This document shows positions 45,085 through 55,171 of a stretch of 64,000 nucleotides of DNA, in pieces. The notes beneath the pieces are model-generated. The model made no database searches, was not told the origin of the DNA, and saw nothing but the letters and a program-made list of their open reading frames with translations. Every line of letters starts with the position of its first letter. The first letter of the stretch is position 1. Source of the DNA: Pictodentalium vernedei (taxonomy: Eukaryota; Mollusca; Scaphopoda; Dentaliida; Dentaliidae); NCBI GenBank assembly GCA_031216915.1, contig CM062294.1, positions 161,589,455-161,653,454 on the forward strand. Reading direction: 5' to 3'. The position numbers and the translations under genes are program-made.

Positions 45085-45236
45085 GCCGAGAGATCCACGG
45101 TTCGATCCCCAGCAGCGGTAACTGCGTTGTGTCATTGGGCAAGGCACTTAATCACGATTGCCCTAGTGGGGGCACGGTAGCGCAGCCATGGGGACGTTCT
45201 GAGGGCACATATCCTCTCCACAAAAAAAAAAGAAAT
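45085..45236 (+). mobile_element. SINE fragment
   Basis: The B box GGTTCGATCCCC (near 45,100), then GTTGTGTCATTGGGCAAGGCACTT and a short A-rich end. The head and most of the tail domain are missing. Confidence 0.75.
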
Positions 45237-45244
45237 TCCAAAAG

Positions 45245-46090
45245 TGGGCTTAATCATTATCAACTTATCGTCCGGAAACCAATTGTTTACAATTTACTAT
45301 GTGAAGGGTCACTGTGAGCTTGACCTTAGACCTACTGATTCCAAGATAAATAGGGCTCTTTCTTGCAATAATGCCAATCAGCCTATGAACTTTCATGAAT
45401 GTGGGTGGAACCATTCTCAAATTATCATCTGGAAACCAACTGTTTACGATTTATTACGTTCAAAGTCACTGTGACCTTGACCTTTGACCTAGCGAGTCCA
45501 AAATAAACAGGGGTATTCTACTCACCTGGGCCAACCTACCTATGAAGTTTCATGAATGTGGGTTCAACCGTAGTCACGTTAGCATTCGGAAACCAATTGT
45601 TCACGATTTACTATGTTGAAGGTCGCTGTGACCTTGACCTTTCACCTAGCGAGTCCAAAATAAATAGGGTTCTTCCTCTCACTGATGCCAACCTACTTAT
45701 GAAGTTTAATGAACGTGAGTCGAACCATTATCAAGTTATCATCCGAAAACCAATTGTTTTGATTGACTATGTTCTGGGTCACTGTGACCTTGACCTTTGA
45801 CCTAGTGCGTCTAAAATAAATGAAGTTCTGCCTCTCATGAAAGCCACCCTACGTATGAAGTTTCATGAATGTGAGTTTAACCATAGACAAGCTATCATCC
45901 GGAAACCAACTGATTACAATTTACTATGTTTATGGTCAATGTGACCCTGACCTTTCACCAAGCAAGGCCAAAATAAATAGGGTTCTTCCACTCACCGATG
46001 CCAACCTACCTATGGAATTTCATGAACGTGGGTCGAACCATTATCAAGTTATCATCCGGGAACCAATTGTTTACGCCCGGCCGCCATTCA
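45245..46090. repeat. Tandem array, period about 157 bp, with hormone-response-like motifs
   Basis: Five full monomers and a partial one. Each holds TATCATCCGGAAACCAATTG followed by a variant of GGTCACTGTGACCTTGACCT-TTGACCTAG. The palindrome GGTCA-CTG-TGACC and the direct TGACCT repeats occur at about 45,306, 45,463, 45,620, 45,777 and 45,933. Later monomers have single-base changes in them. Confidence 0.88.
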
Positions 46091-46130
46091 CCAAACTACA
46101 AGTCGAGCTTGACTTCGTCACAACTTGACT

Positions 46131-47332
46131 AAACAAGAGGCCAAGGGGCCTTAATCGCTCACCTGCCAAAGTGGTTTAAAGGGTATTTGGGGTCACATTC
46201 AGTTATACATGGTTCATCAACACTACAAAGGAATGAAGTCATGAAAGGCAAATTTTATGGAAAACACTAAGGAATCGATTTGAACAAACCTGAACCTAAC
46301 ATGCTCCCGATGCGTCCCCACCCCTGCCCATACAGAGCCCAAATAATAAGCCAGGGCCTCAAATTGAACAAACTTGAACCTGGTCCCCCTTGAGATGTTA
46401 TATACCAAATATAAAAGTATTCTGACCGGTGGATCTGAAGAAGGAGTTTTTTAAAGAAATGTCCTCACATTGAATTAAGTTACATTTTAGGCTCAAACAG
46501 GGAGCCAAAATATTTACCCAGGTAACAAACATGAAACTGACCTACCTCAAGATGTTGCATACCAGTGAAAGGATTCTGACTGGTGAATCTGAAGAAAAAG
46601 ATTTTTAAAGAAATTCCCTCATATTCCACTAAGTTAAAATTCAGGCTCCCATAGGCAGCCCAAATATAAACCCAGGGACTCGATTTGAACAAACGTGAAT
46701 CTGCCCCCCCCCCCCCCCTCTATATATGTTGTATGCCAAACATGAAAGGATTCGGACTGGTGGATCTGAAGAAGATTTTTAAAGAAATTTCCTCACATTG
46801 CACAAAGTTAAAGTTTGGGCACCAATTGAGAGCCCAAATACTATCGGAGGGACCCTATTTGTACAAACTTGAATCTGACCCGCCTAGAGATGTTGTATAC
46901 CAAATATGAAAGCATTCACACCATATATGAAAGATTTTTAAAGACATATCCTCATATTTCACAAAGTTAAAATTCGGGCTACAACAAGGAGCCTAATTAT
47001 TAACCCATGGACTCAATTTGAACAAACTTGAATCTGACTGCCCCCCCTCCCCCAGAGATGTTATATACCAAATATCAAAATATTCTAAATGATGGTTCAG
47101 GAGAAGAAGACTTTTTTAATTTCCTTAAAAAAATATATGGGTGCTATCAGAGTGGGCCCCTTGTGGGCGCGGCAAGGTTATTTGTACAAATTTGAACTGA
47201 CATATGATAAGGAACATGCCCCCCCCAAATTTGGTACAATTTGGTCCAGTAGTTTAGGCGGAGAAGTCGATAATGTAAAGTTCACGACGGACGGCAAGTG
47301 ATAAGTTAAGCTCCCTTCGGTGAGCTAAAAAT
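46131..47332. repeat. Non-autonomous repeat with internal array, period about 160 bp
   Basis: It begins AACAAGAGGCCAAGGGGCCT...GCTCACCTG and ends near CTTCGGTGAGCTAAAA, so GCTCACC / GGTGAGC lie inverted near the ends. Inside, the motif ACAAACTTGAATCTGACC recurs at about 46,284, 46,368, 46,526, 46,688, 46,861, 47,021 and 47,184. It resembles tandem-repeat-carrying non-autonomous elements I know from bivalves and other marine invertebrates; the class is not settled. Confidence 0.65.
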
Positions 47333-47805
47333 CAGCCATACCCCCCCCCCCCCTCCTCCTCCAAGTTAACCCATATAGGGAACACAGGCAAGACATTTTA
47401 ATATCGAGATATTTATACCTGCAGGATGTATAAGGGGGCGGGGGTGCGTAATAGCAGATTTATGTGTGATATAGGACCTGTTTCAATTTAATGACACCAA
47501 TGTTGTCAATTATTTGCCAGACACCAGAAAAAAAAAAAAAAACATCGCCGGTGTTCCGTCGTCGGATTTACGAAATAACGTCGCCGTTATTTGGTAATTT
47601 ACCCGTTTCTTCTGGTCCGGGTTCGCTATTTAAAATTGATGAATCTCTTGGTCGATAGGAAAATGAAGGAATCGTTAACAAAAGAAAGACGGTAATATTA
47701 TTTGATAAGCAATTGCTGATAGTTTTAAAAAGCATAAACCGGTTATTTGTCTTTATTTTTTGTGATATCTTTAGGCATACTTATTTAATTCTATCCAGTA
47801 GTTTT
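47333..47805. other. Spacer with C run and A run
   Basis: A C run at 47,341-47,352, an A run near 47,526-47,541, and a short GC-rich inverted stretch after it (AACGTCGCCGTTATT). No gene seen. Confidence 0.5.
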
Positions 47806-48362
47806 CACTGGCACATGGATAGAGGGTTGTAATGGAATGTTGCACGTTCAATATTTGTTTTCCAAAGTTCAAGATGGCGCCATGGCAACCATTTCTGTTG
47901 TGTTTTTTAAGTTTTTTCTCTATTTTATGTTACCACTACTCCCTCCAACATGGTTCAAGCTGCACTTTTCATATATGGTACATGGAATAAGGATGTTGTG
48001 AGGGGATTATGCACCCTCAATATTTCTTTTTCAAAATCTAACATCTGTCTGTCTATCCGTCTGTCTATATGTCTGTTTTTACCACCTCTCCCTCTAATAT
48101 GCTTCAAGCTACACCTTTTATATTTGGTACATGTATAAATGGTTCTGAGGGGATGATGCACAGTCAATATTTATTTTTCAAAATCCAAGATGGCAGAATG
48201 GCGGCCATTTTTGTTGTGTTTTTAAGCTTTTTTCTCTGTTTTATGTTACCACCCCTCCCTCCAACACGGTTCAAGCTACGCCTTTCATATATGGTACATG
48301 GATAAAGGGTTGTGAGGGGATTATGCACGCTCAATATTTTTTTTTTAAAAATCCAAGATGCT
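47806..48362. repeat. Tandem array, period about 150-167 bp
   Basis: GGTACATGGATAAAGGG-type starts lie at about 47,812, 47,979, 48,127 and 48,294. Each monomer contains a TCAATATTTNTTTTCAAAAT motif, and most contain CCAAGATGGCGG and CACTCCTCCAACATGGTTCAAGC-like stretches. A (TCTG)n stretch interrupts the second copy. Confidence 0.85.
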
Positions 48363-48689
48363 TATATACGCTAGTGTCTTCTGTGACAAAAACACCTTAT
48401 GTCACAAAAGCGCCGTAGGGGACTAATACCACCTCGGTGGTCAAACACTTGTTTTTTCCAAATATTTCCCCTCCAAAACACAGCCCGTAATCCATCAATG
48501 GGGCGAGCTCATTGCGTTTGCTCCACCGACGGGACAGAGGCTGTAGTCCGGAAGGAAAAATCGACTCAACCTAAGCAACGCACAGTGCTCGTCTTGGCTG
48601 TGTAACGTCGCTACAAGTAACATATAAACATTTCATGTTGTTATAAACGTCGATCGCAATCTGCGTTGTCACTATATTATCGTGACAAA
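48363..48689. other. Spacer between array and Tx1 copy 3
   Basis: No gene or repeat family recognised. Confidence 0.4.
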
Positions 48690-51048
48690 ACAGTATATAC
48701 AAAATATAAAAGTGGTTAACCAGTTAGTAGTGAACTGATTGTACCCCACCTTAAATTTATTTCCTTTGAACGTTTATTCGAGTATGTATATTTGGACATG
48801 AGGTCTAGATTTCTGTAGTGTCTTAGTTGTTCAATAAATCTTGTATAGGTTGGTAGGTTATTTTTCACTTTGCAGGAATAAATAAACATTCTGTAGATCA
48901 ACATATAGAAGTCTGTTGTGTTATTGGGAGGGGCGTGGGTATTTCTGTAGCCTAAAATAATATATTCCGGGGTGAAGGGAAACTCAACATCACACTTGTC
49001 CTTCAAATGTTCCCAAAAGTTCAGAAGAACTGTTTTCGCCACAGAACATTCAAAGAACAAGTGAATTATTGACTCCTTTGTATTGCAACAGAAAGTACAT
49101 AGTTCCGTTTCAGAGAGTTTGCATCATTTATAAAAGTTTTGAATTCGTATACAAAATTTGGTGGACAATTTTGAAATGCAAAGTTTGTAAATATGTATCA
49201 TCCGTGATTGTAAATGGGATTTTATATATAAACCTCCAGTCATCTGAGTGCAGATTTATATCCAAAACCTCATTCCATTTATTCTGCATATGAATGGAGG
49301 GTGTTGTGTGCAGTTCTAGAAATTTAAAATTAAAGGCTCGGGAAACTTTATTAGTAGATTTTAACGTCTCAACGTTTCTGTGCTTAATATTATTCAGAGG
49401 TTTATTGGATTTGGTCGCCGTTTTCCAACCTTTGGGTAATGCATTTATAATACCCTGAAAAACTATAAATGGGGTATTGATGTTATTCTTGTTGGAGAAG
49501 TCAGAAAAGGTTAGGAGGCTGTCGTTGTCAGATACCAGGTCATTTACAAAGCAAATGCCTCAATTACACCAAGTTTTATTGAAAAAAAGTTGTCCGTTTA
49601 TTTTTATTTCATTATTTAAGAAAATAGTTTCGCCTAATATGCCTGCGGGGGTTGTGTTGCAGTTATTGTCCAAAAGCGCCCAGGACAAAAGAACATCCTT
49701 CCAAAAAGTGTTCACATGTTTTCCAACTACTTTTAAACCTTCATTATGTAAGTGCCAAAGGTTGTAAGTTCCGAACAATTCTAACTCGTCAATTACAAGG
49801 GTTTTCCATGTAGCCAACGAGGCGGGGTTCCTTTAGTTTCTTAATCCAAATCATTTGTAAATCATGACTAAAAGTTTTAACGTGGGGAAATTTAATTCCA
49901 CCATTTTCAAAAAGGTCAATAATTGTTGCACGTTTTTTCAACTTTTCCGGACCATAAAAATAATAAAAAAATGTTTGAATTTTGTTAAATAACTCCTTTG
50001 GTGGGTCTGGTAAAACCATAAAACAATATGTCAGAATTGGTAAAGCCAAAGTGTTTATAATGATATTTTTTTCCGATTATTGTTAAGTTACGAAATGACC
50101 AATCACTTAACAGTTTTTCAATTTTGTTAGTGTAATTATTTAGTATATAATTGTCGCTAAATAGATTAAATTCAATCCCCAAAATTTTGAATGATCTGGA
50201 ATGGTTCCAAGCGACTTGTTCGTTTATTGATAGGGTTTCACCACAACCCCGATTGGAACCTATCCACACAACTTCCGTTTTATCAAAATTAACCTTTAAG
50301 CCAGAAATTAGTGAGAATTGTTTAACCATATCCAGGGCATTGTCTAAAGAGTATCCATCATCACTTAAAAACAGGGTGGAGTCATCAGCGTATTGACTTA
50401 TTGGATATTCAGAATTTTTTTTATCTTTATTCCATTTATATTGGGGTTAAATTTTAGAGACGCGCCAAGAATTTCCACACCAAGAATAAAAATATACGGC
50501 GATAAAGGATCACCTTGCCTTACGCCTCGTTCTATATTGAATCTTTCAGAACAATGGCCATTATTAAGTATGCAACTGGAAATGTTGCTATAGAAGGTTT
50601 GAAACCACCTTATCATAGAGAGTCCAAAATTAAAAAAATCCATCGTCATTTGGATAAAGATCCATTCCAGGGAATCGAACGCCTTTTTCGAAATCTATCA
50701 GAACTAGGATGCCTGGAATGTCTAGTTTCTCACAGTTAGCAGTTAAGTCGAAAGTTAATCTAGTACACTCCCCAATATAACGATCTTTCATAAAACCGAG
50801 CTGGGTGTCTGAAATTAAATTGGGAAGAACTGCTTTTACTCGGTTTGCAATTGCTGCGGATCCTATTTTTATATCTACATTAATTAGGGATATTGGGCGC
50901 CAATGTTTTATGTATTCTTTAGGCTTGTTTTGTTTTGGTATACATGTAATAATTCCGAGTTTCTGTATAGTTCAAAGTTGTTCCAATGCATAGCCACAAT
51001 TCAACGAGTTTATTAGATAATTGCCAACGCCTTTCCAAACAAATTTAT

Positions 51049-51473
51049 AGAACTCGGCGGAGAGGGCGCGGTGGCTTCGCGGCAACCGGTTCTCGTCAGA
51101 TCACCGAAGTTAAGCAACGCCGAGCGCGGTTTGTAGTTGGATGGGTGACCATTTCAACGACTGGTTCGCACTCCCGCGTGGTGTCCTTGGGCAAGGCACT
51201 TAACCCCGATTGCCTGTATGGGGACACGATGACGCTGTGTACTAAGGCGTACTGCACGTCGATGGTGCGCATGTCTTCAACCAATCTAACCCTGCCTCTG
51301 CTGCGGTGCAGTGTTCAGAGTTACGATGTTGGAGAGCTCGTAGCTGCTCGTCGGTGCTCGGTGGTTCTCTCCGGGTACTCCGGCTTCCTCCACCCGTAAA
51401 ACTGTCACCTACATGATATGACCCTGGCTGTTAATGTATCGTTAAACCGTAATAAAGAAATAGAACTCGGCGG
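51049..51473 (+). mobile_element. 5S-headed SINE, copy 3
   Basis: Same insertion as in units 1 and 2, flanked by ATAGAACTCGGCGG. The 5S-like segment is closest to real 5S rRNA here (AAGTTAAGCAACGCCGAGCG), and the tail domain is the least decayed (GGTTCTCTCCGGGTACTCCG). Confidence 0.93.
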
Positions 51474-51646
51474 AGAAGCCGTCAGAACCAGGTGTTTTAT
51501 TGTTTTGCATTGCTCTAAGGGTATTCAAGCCTTCCGAAGGTGATAATGGCGCTTCGAGAGAAATTTTTTCGTCACTGCTTAAAAAGTTAAAAAACGGGGT
51601 TACTTTTGTCAAAAAAAGTATCATCTGTATCAAGGGGTTGATTATT

Positions 51647-51990
51647 TAGTCCAGGCACATTAGACATAAAAATGAGAAAGTAAGGAAAAAAATCGGAGAA
51701 AGCTGAGTTTTTTATATGTTTCCGGGACACACATTGCGGATAAAGTGTGAAAAGTCCCCGCGAATCCGAGTTGAGCTTTTTTAGTTATAGCGTTTTTTTG
51801 ATGAAAAAAAAAAATTAAAAAAAAATTCGACACATCTCCATATTTCTCATTCTTATTCGCCTTAGTAGGGTGAGAATCATAAATATCGTGCTGAATTATA
51901 TTGAGAATACATATCCCCAACAGAAAATGCGAACTTTGTACCAATCCTCACACTCATTGGTGAAATATTCACGAAAATGTACAAAATTAC
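51647..51990 (+). repeat. Left terminal inverted repeat and subterminal region
   Basis: Conserved blocks shared with the right end: the TAGTCCAGGCACATTAG start, GGAAAAAAATCGGAGAAAGC (about 30 bases in), AGTTGAGCTTTTTT (about 125 bases in), and farther in a coding-like block at about 51,904-51,942 reading RIHIPNRKCELCTN. No ATG opens that block here, and a stop follows shortly after. Confidence 0.8.
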
Positions 51991-52144
51991 GAAAAAAAAT
52001 TTATTGTTTTCATACACACAACGGTACACAACGTCCATTAAATCAAATCTACGACTACTTTGGGAGTTAAAATATATATCAAAAATTGCAGAAAAGCAGT
52101 GGCTTTATAATGATATATAACAATAGTCATTTATTCCATAATGA

Positions 52145-54449
52145 ACTGGTGAAACGTGTAAAATATTAACCATACCCCCTAAACTCAAATTCAAACGGCA
52201 TCGACTTTTCTCATTCAAATACCGTATTATAGCATCATTGTTTCAATTTCCATGTTCGATTAAATCACATAATGTGGTGTTCGCCTACACTCAAGATGCA
52301 TTGGCATGTAATGCAGGACGCACAGGAAAGCTTTGGGTACAATACTACGAGCAAATAGGTCTTCTCCAGTTGTTCTTGAGAGCAGAGCGCACAGGCGACT
52401 GGGAACTCCACACATATTGTGTTCGCAATATGATTTCAGTATTTCACGCAGGTGGTCATTTTGCATACGCAAAAAGTTCTCATCTCTATTTGCAGCAGAT
52501 GAATGAGCTAACAGAAATAATGGAACAGGATGATTTGAAGTTGTTCACTGAGAAAGGTTACTTTACCATAAGGCGCTCAGATAAATTCTGGGACGGGATA
52601 TATTCTGATCAGACCATAGAGCAGTGTTTAATGAGAATGTTCAAGCTCCCTGGTGGTCTCACACATGGCAGGGGAATAACCGATAGCACTGTTGCGAAAT
52701 GGGTACATGGACTACCTCTTTGCCTTCCGATATGTAATGCTCTCGAAAATTTTGTTCATGTTCACACTGGTCATGGCGAACAACATCGGGATCTCCGTCA
52801 AAGTTCACAATTGACTGATGCCAATGATATCACCAAATTATTGAACTGGCTCAGAGTGCATTCCCCCTTTCAGAATAGAGATCCACTACAATTAGTCTCT
52901 ATAGCGACCGGGCATGTGGCCGACGAAACTGTGAACTGTGACCAAGTTCGCAAAATTGGTGAATGTTGCGTATCGAATGTTGTAAGCAAAACGTTCAACA
53001 GCATCAAACTACGACGTGTTGACACTGTGAAGTCTTTCGCATCGATGGCAAATAGCATCAAAGTCCGTGGAAGTAAGGTAGTGATTGACCCCACAATTCT
53101 GTTCAACCGCATCACATGTGTTATTCAGTCACAAGCAGAGATGGAAGAGTATCTCAAATATGAACTCGCCCCGAAACCACCAGCATTGTTTGATTCTGCT
53201 GGAATGAGGAAGACACAGAAAAGTACGCTCGGTAAGATCCTCAAAACATACGGTTCCGAGCAAACTAAAATTCCAGAACATTCTCTGTTTGTTGTAGATG
53301 GTGGATTTTTATTGAGGGCAGTTGTATGGCCTAAACAGTTGTCATATAAGGACATATGTACATCATATTCCAATTATCTAGTGAGACATTTTGGGGCGAA
53401 CGTCGTGGTTGTTTTTGATGGCTATGCTTGTACAATGTCGACAAAGGGCATGGAACAAGCCCGTAGATCTAAAGACAGGTGTTCCATTGATATCAATATC
53501 TCACCCGAGTTACCAGCCACCACACCCCAATCCGATTTCCTTGCAAATGCCAAGAACAAAACCCAACTGATCGATCTTCTAAAGCAGGAGCTATCTGCTA
53601 TCAATATTCAGTCCAAGCAGGCCGAGGCTGATGCTGATGTACTGATAGCCGAAACTGCACTTGACATCGCTCAAGATGACAACAATGTTGTCGTTGTGGG
53701 AACAGACACAGACTTGTTAGTCATTCTTACCTCTTGAGTTCAACCGGGATGTAATATTCACATGATGTATTCCATTACCCCAAACTTACTAGTTTCAGTT
53801 AGTGAAATAGCAACCAAAATGGGTGACCATAGAAGCAACCTCCTTGTAGCACATTCTATAAGTGGTTGTGACACTACTTCTGCACTCTTTCGAGTTGGTA
53901 AGAAGAAAGTATTCAGTACAATTGTCTCCGATGTTACTAGCGACTCACAACAGTATGTCAACACAATTTTGGCGGATGACAGTACACCAAGTGCAGTAGC
54001 CGCTGCCGGGGAACAACTTCTCCTGATCTTATACGGGAGTTTCCTCTCTCGACCAATATAGATATGTCACTTACAAGCGTTATGTAGCAAAATCTAAACT
54101 GAATAAACCCATCGACCTAGCCTCACTCCCACCAAGCAGCGATGCTGCACAACAACATGTCTACAGATGTTATCTCCAGGTCCAACAATGGCTGGGCACT
54201 TCGCTTCCTCCGACGGATTGGGGGTGGTCGCTAGACAATGGACTTCTTGTACCGACTGCAGCCACAAAGCCATGTGCCCCCGATAACCTACTGAATCTGA
54301 TCAGTTGTGGTTGCAAGAGTGCTTGTACAAAAAGGTGTGGGTGTAAGAAGGCAGGACTCTCTTGCTCAGGTTTGTGTAATTGCAGTTCGGATTCTTGTAA
54401 CAACCACAGAAACACTGTCCTGTCGGAAATTTCTGAGTTCGATGAATAA
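52145..54449 (+). pseudogene. PIN/FEN1-like and CXC-domain protein of the TIR element
   Basis: The frame is open from 52,145 to a single TGA at 53,735, continues in the same frame to about 54,045, then shifts by one base and runs to TAA at 54,447. No convincing ATG opens it, so a 5' exon or a larger N-terminal part seems to be missing. Counting from 52,238, residues 28-47 read GRTGKLWVQYYEQIGLLQLF. An IEQCLMRMFKLPGGLTHGRG motif follows near residue 127. A PIN/FEN1-like nuclease region has VVDGG, VVVVFDGY, QAEADADVLIAETA and VGTDTDLLVIL, with acidic residues at the expected metal-binding places. After the TGA comes HSISGCDTTSALF. The C-terminus has a CXC-type cluster (CGCKSACTKRCGCKKAGLSC). 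Similar PIN-plus-CXC proteins are, from memory, multicopy in several invertebrates. Cleavage of branched DNA is inferred only. Confidence 0.8.
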
Positions 54450-54523
54450 TATGTATATAGGTCATGTCATTTCTGTATATAACGTTGATAATAGTCAATG
54501 TAACTTAATCCATATTGATTGAT

Positions 54524-54583
54524 TTGTACATTCTGTAAATATTATTTATTGATTTTTGTACATTCTGTAAATATTATTTATTG
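54524..54583 (+). repeat. Two-copy 31-bp tandem repeat after the PIN/CXC gene
   Basis: TTTGTACATTCTGTAAATAT followed by TATTTATTGA occurs twice in a row just downstream of the stop codon, possibly in the 3' untranslated region. Confidence 0.8.
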
Positions 54584-54824
54584 ATCTATTGCTGCCAGAC
54601 ACAGACGTGTCTGTTCGGTCCCAAGCCCGAAAATAGTTGAGTTCTCATGCTGACGAATTTTATGCCAAAAGGGGAACTCGGCCAGAAGCAGAGGGGGTCT
54701 TCCATAATGTCTATTTTGTAAGCAATGATAAAAGTCTTCAAATGGTGGTGGATTTTTTATCGTCTGTCCAACTAACATCCCGTTCTGTACTACGACCCTT
54801 TGGGCAAATCCGTTAGGAAAATCG

Positions 54825-54929
54825 TCATTTTTTGCGTAAATCCGATACTTTTTTGTGAATTTTCAATAATTTTTCGCAGGCATTGTCACAGAATGCACAT
54901 TTTCCTCTAGGTAAATGTATATTAGACAT
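54825..54929 (-). pseudogene. Short CxxC reading frame in the right inverted repeat
   Basis: A 34-residue frame begins with ATG and contains NIHLPRGKCAFCDN followed by KIHKKVSDLRKK. It mirrors the block in the left end (RIHIPNRKCELCTN followed by NIHENVQNYEKK) at almost the same distance from the element end (about 250-260 bp). Codon differences include silent changes at Pro and Cys, which favours a coding origin. The pair probably represents the N-terminal zinc-binding start of the element protein, carried at both ends. Confidence 0.5.
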
Positions 54930-55009
54930 TATGTAGCTCGAAATACGCGTAAACAAAAAATACAGTTGGATCAATTCGAGGTTACAAAGTTCGTGCGATT
55001 TTTTTGATT

Positions 55010-55171
55010 TTTTTTCAAACGCGTTTTCGAAAAAAGGCTGTAGAAAAAAAAGCTCAACTGGGATTTTAGGAGACTTTTGTCTAATCGTTCAGTGACATGT
55101 ACTCGACATTCCCTGAAAAAATCAGCTTTCTCCGATTTTTTTCCCTAGTGAAACCTAATGTTCTTGGGCTA
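55010..55171 (-). repeat. Right terminal inverted repeat
   Basis: Read from 55,171 on the minus strand: TAGCCCAAGAACATTAG, GGAAAAAAATCGGAGAAAGC, CAGTTGAGCTTTTTTTTC. It matches the left end block by block, with diverged sequence between blocks. Confidence 0.85.

Larger units (their letters stand above)
51647..55171 (+). mobile_element. TIR DNA element carrying a PIN/CXC gene, copy 3 only
   Basis: Units 1 and 2 show the empty site (GGTTAATTATTAGAGAG). Here the Tx1 sequence is split by 3,525 bp that start TAGTCCAGGCACATTAG and end CTAATGTTCTTGGGCTA. ATT (51,644-51,646 and 55,172-55,174) is the likely 3-bp target duplication. The only sizeable gene is the PIN/CXC reading frame. I recognise no complete DDE transposase. 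It may be a decayed or internally deleted autonomous element of a poorly described superfamily, or one mobilised in trans. Confidence 0.88.

Noticed and set aside
45245-46090. CRISPR-like array
   Set aside because: Monomers are contiguous with no unique spacers, and the setting is eukaryotic.
48363-48689. Small protein gene between the last array and Tx1
   Set aside because: A short frame at 48,399-48,605 has no similarity I recognise and no paralogue to test.
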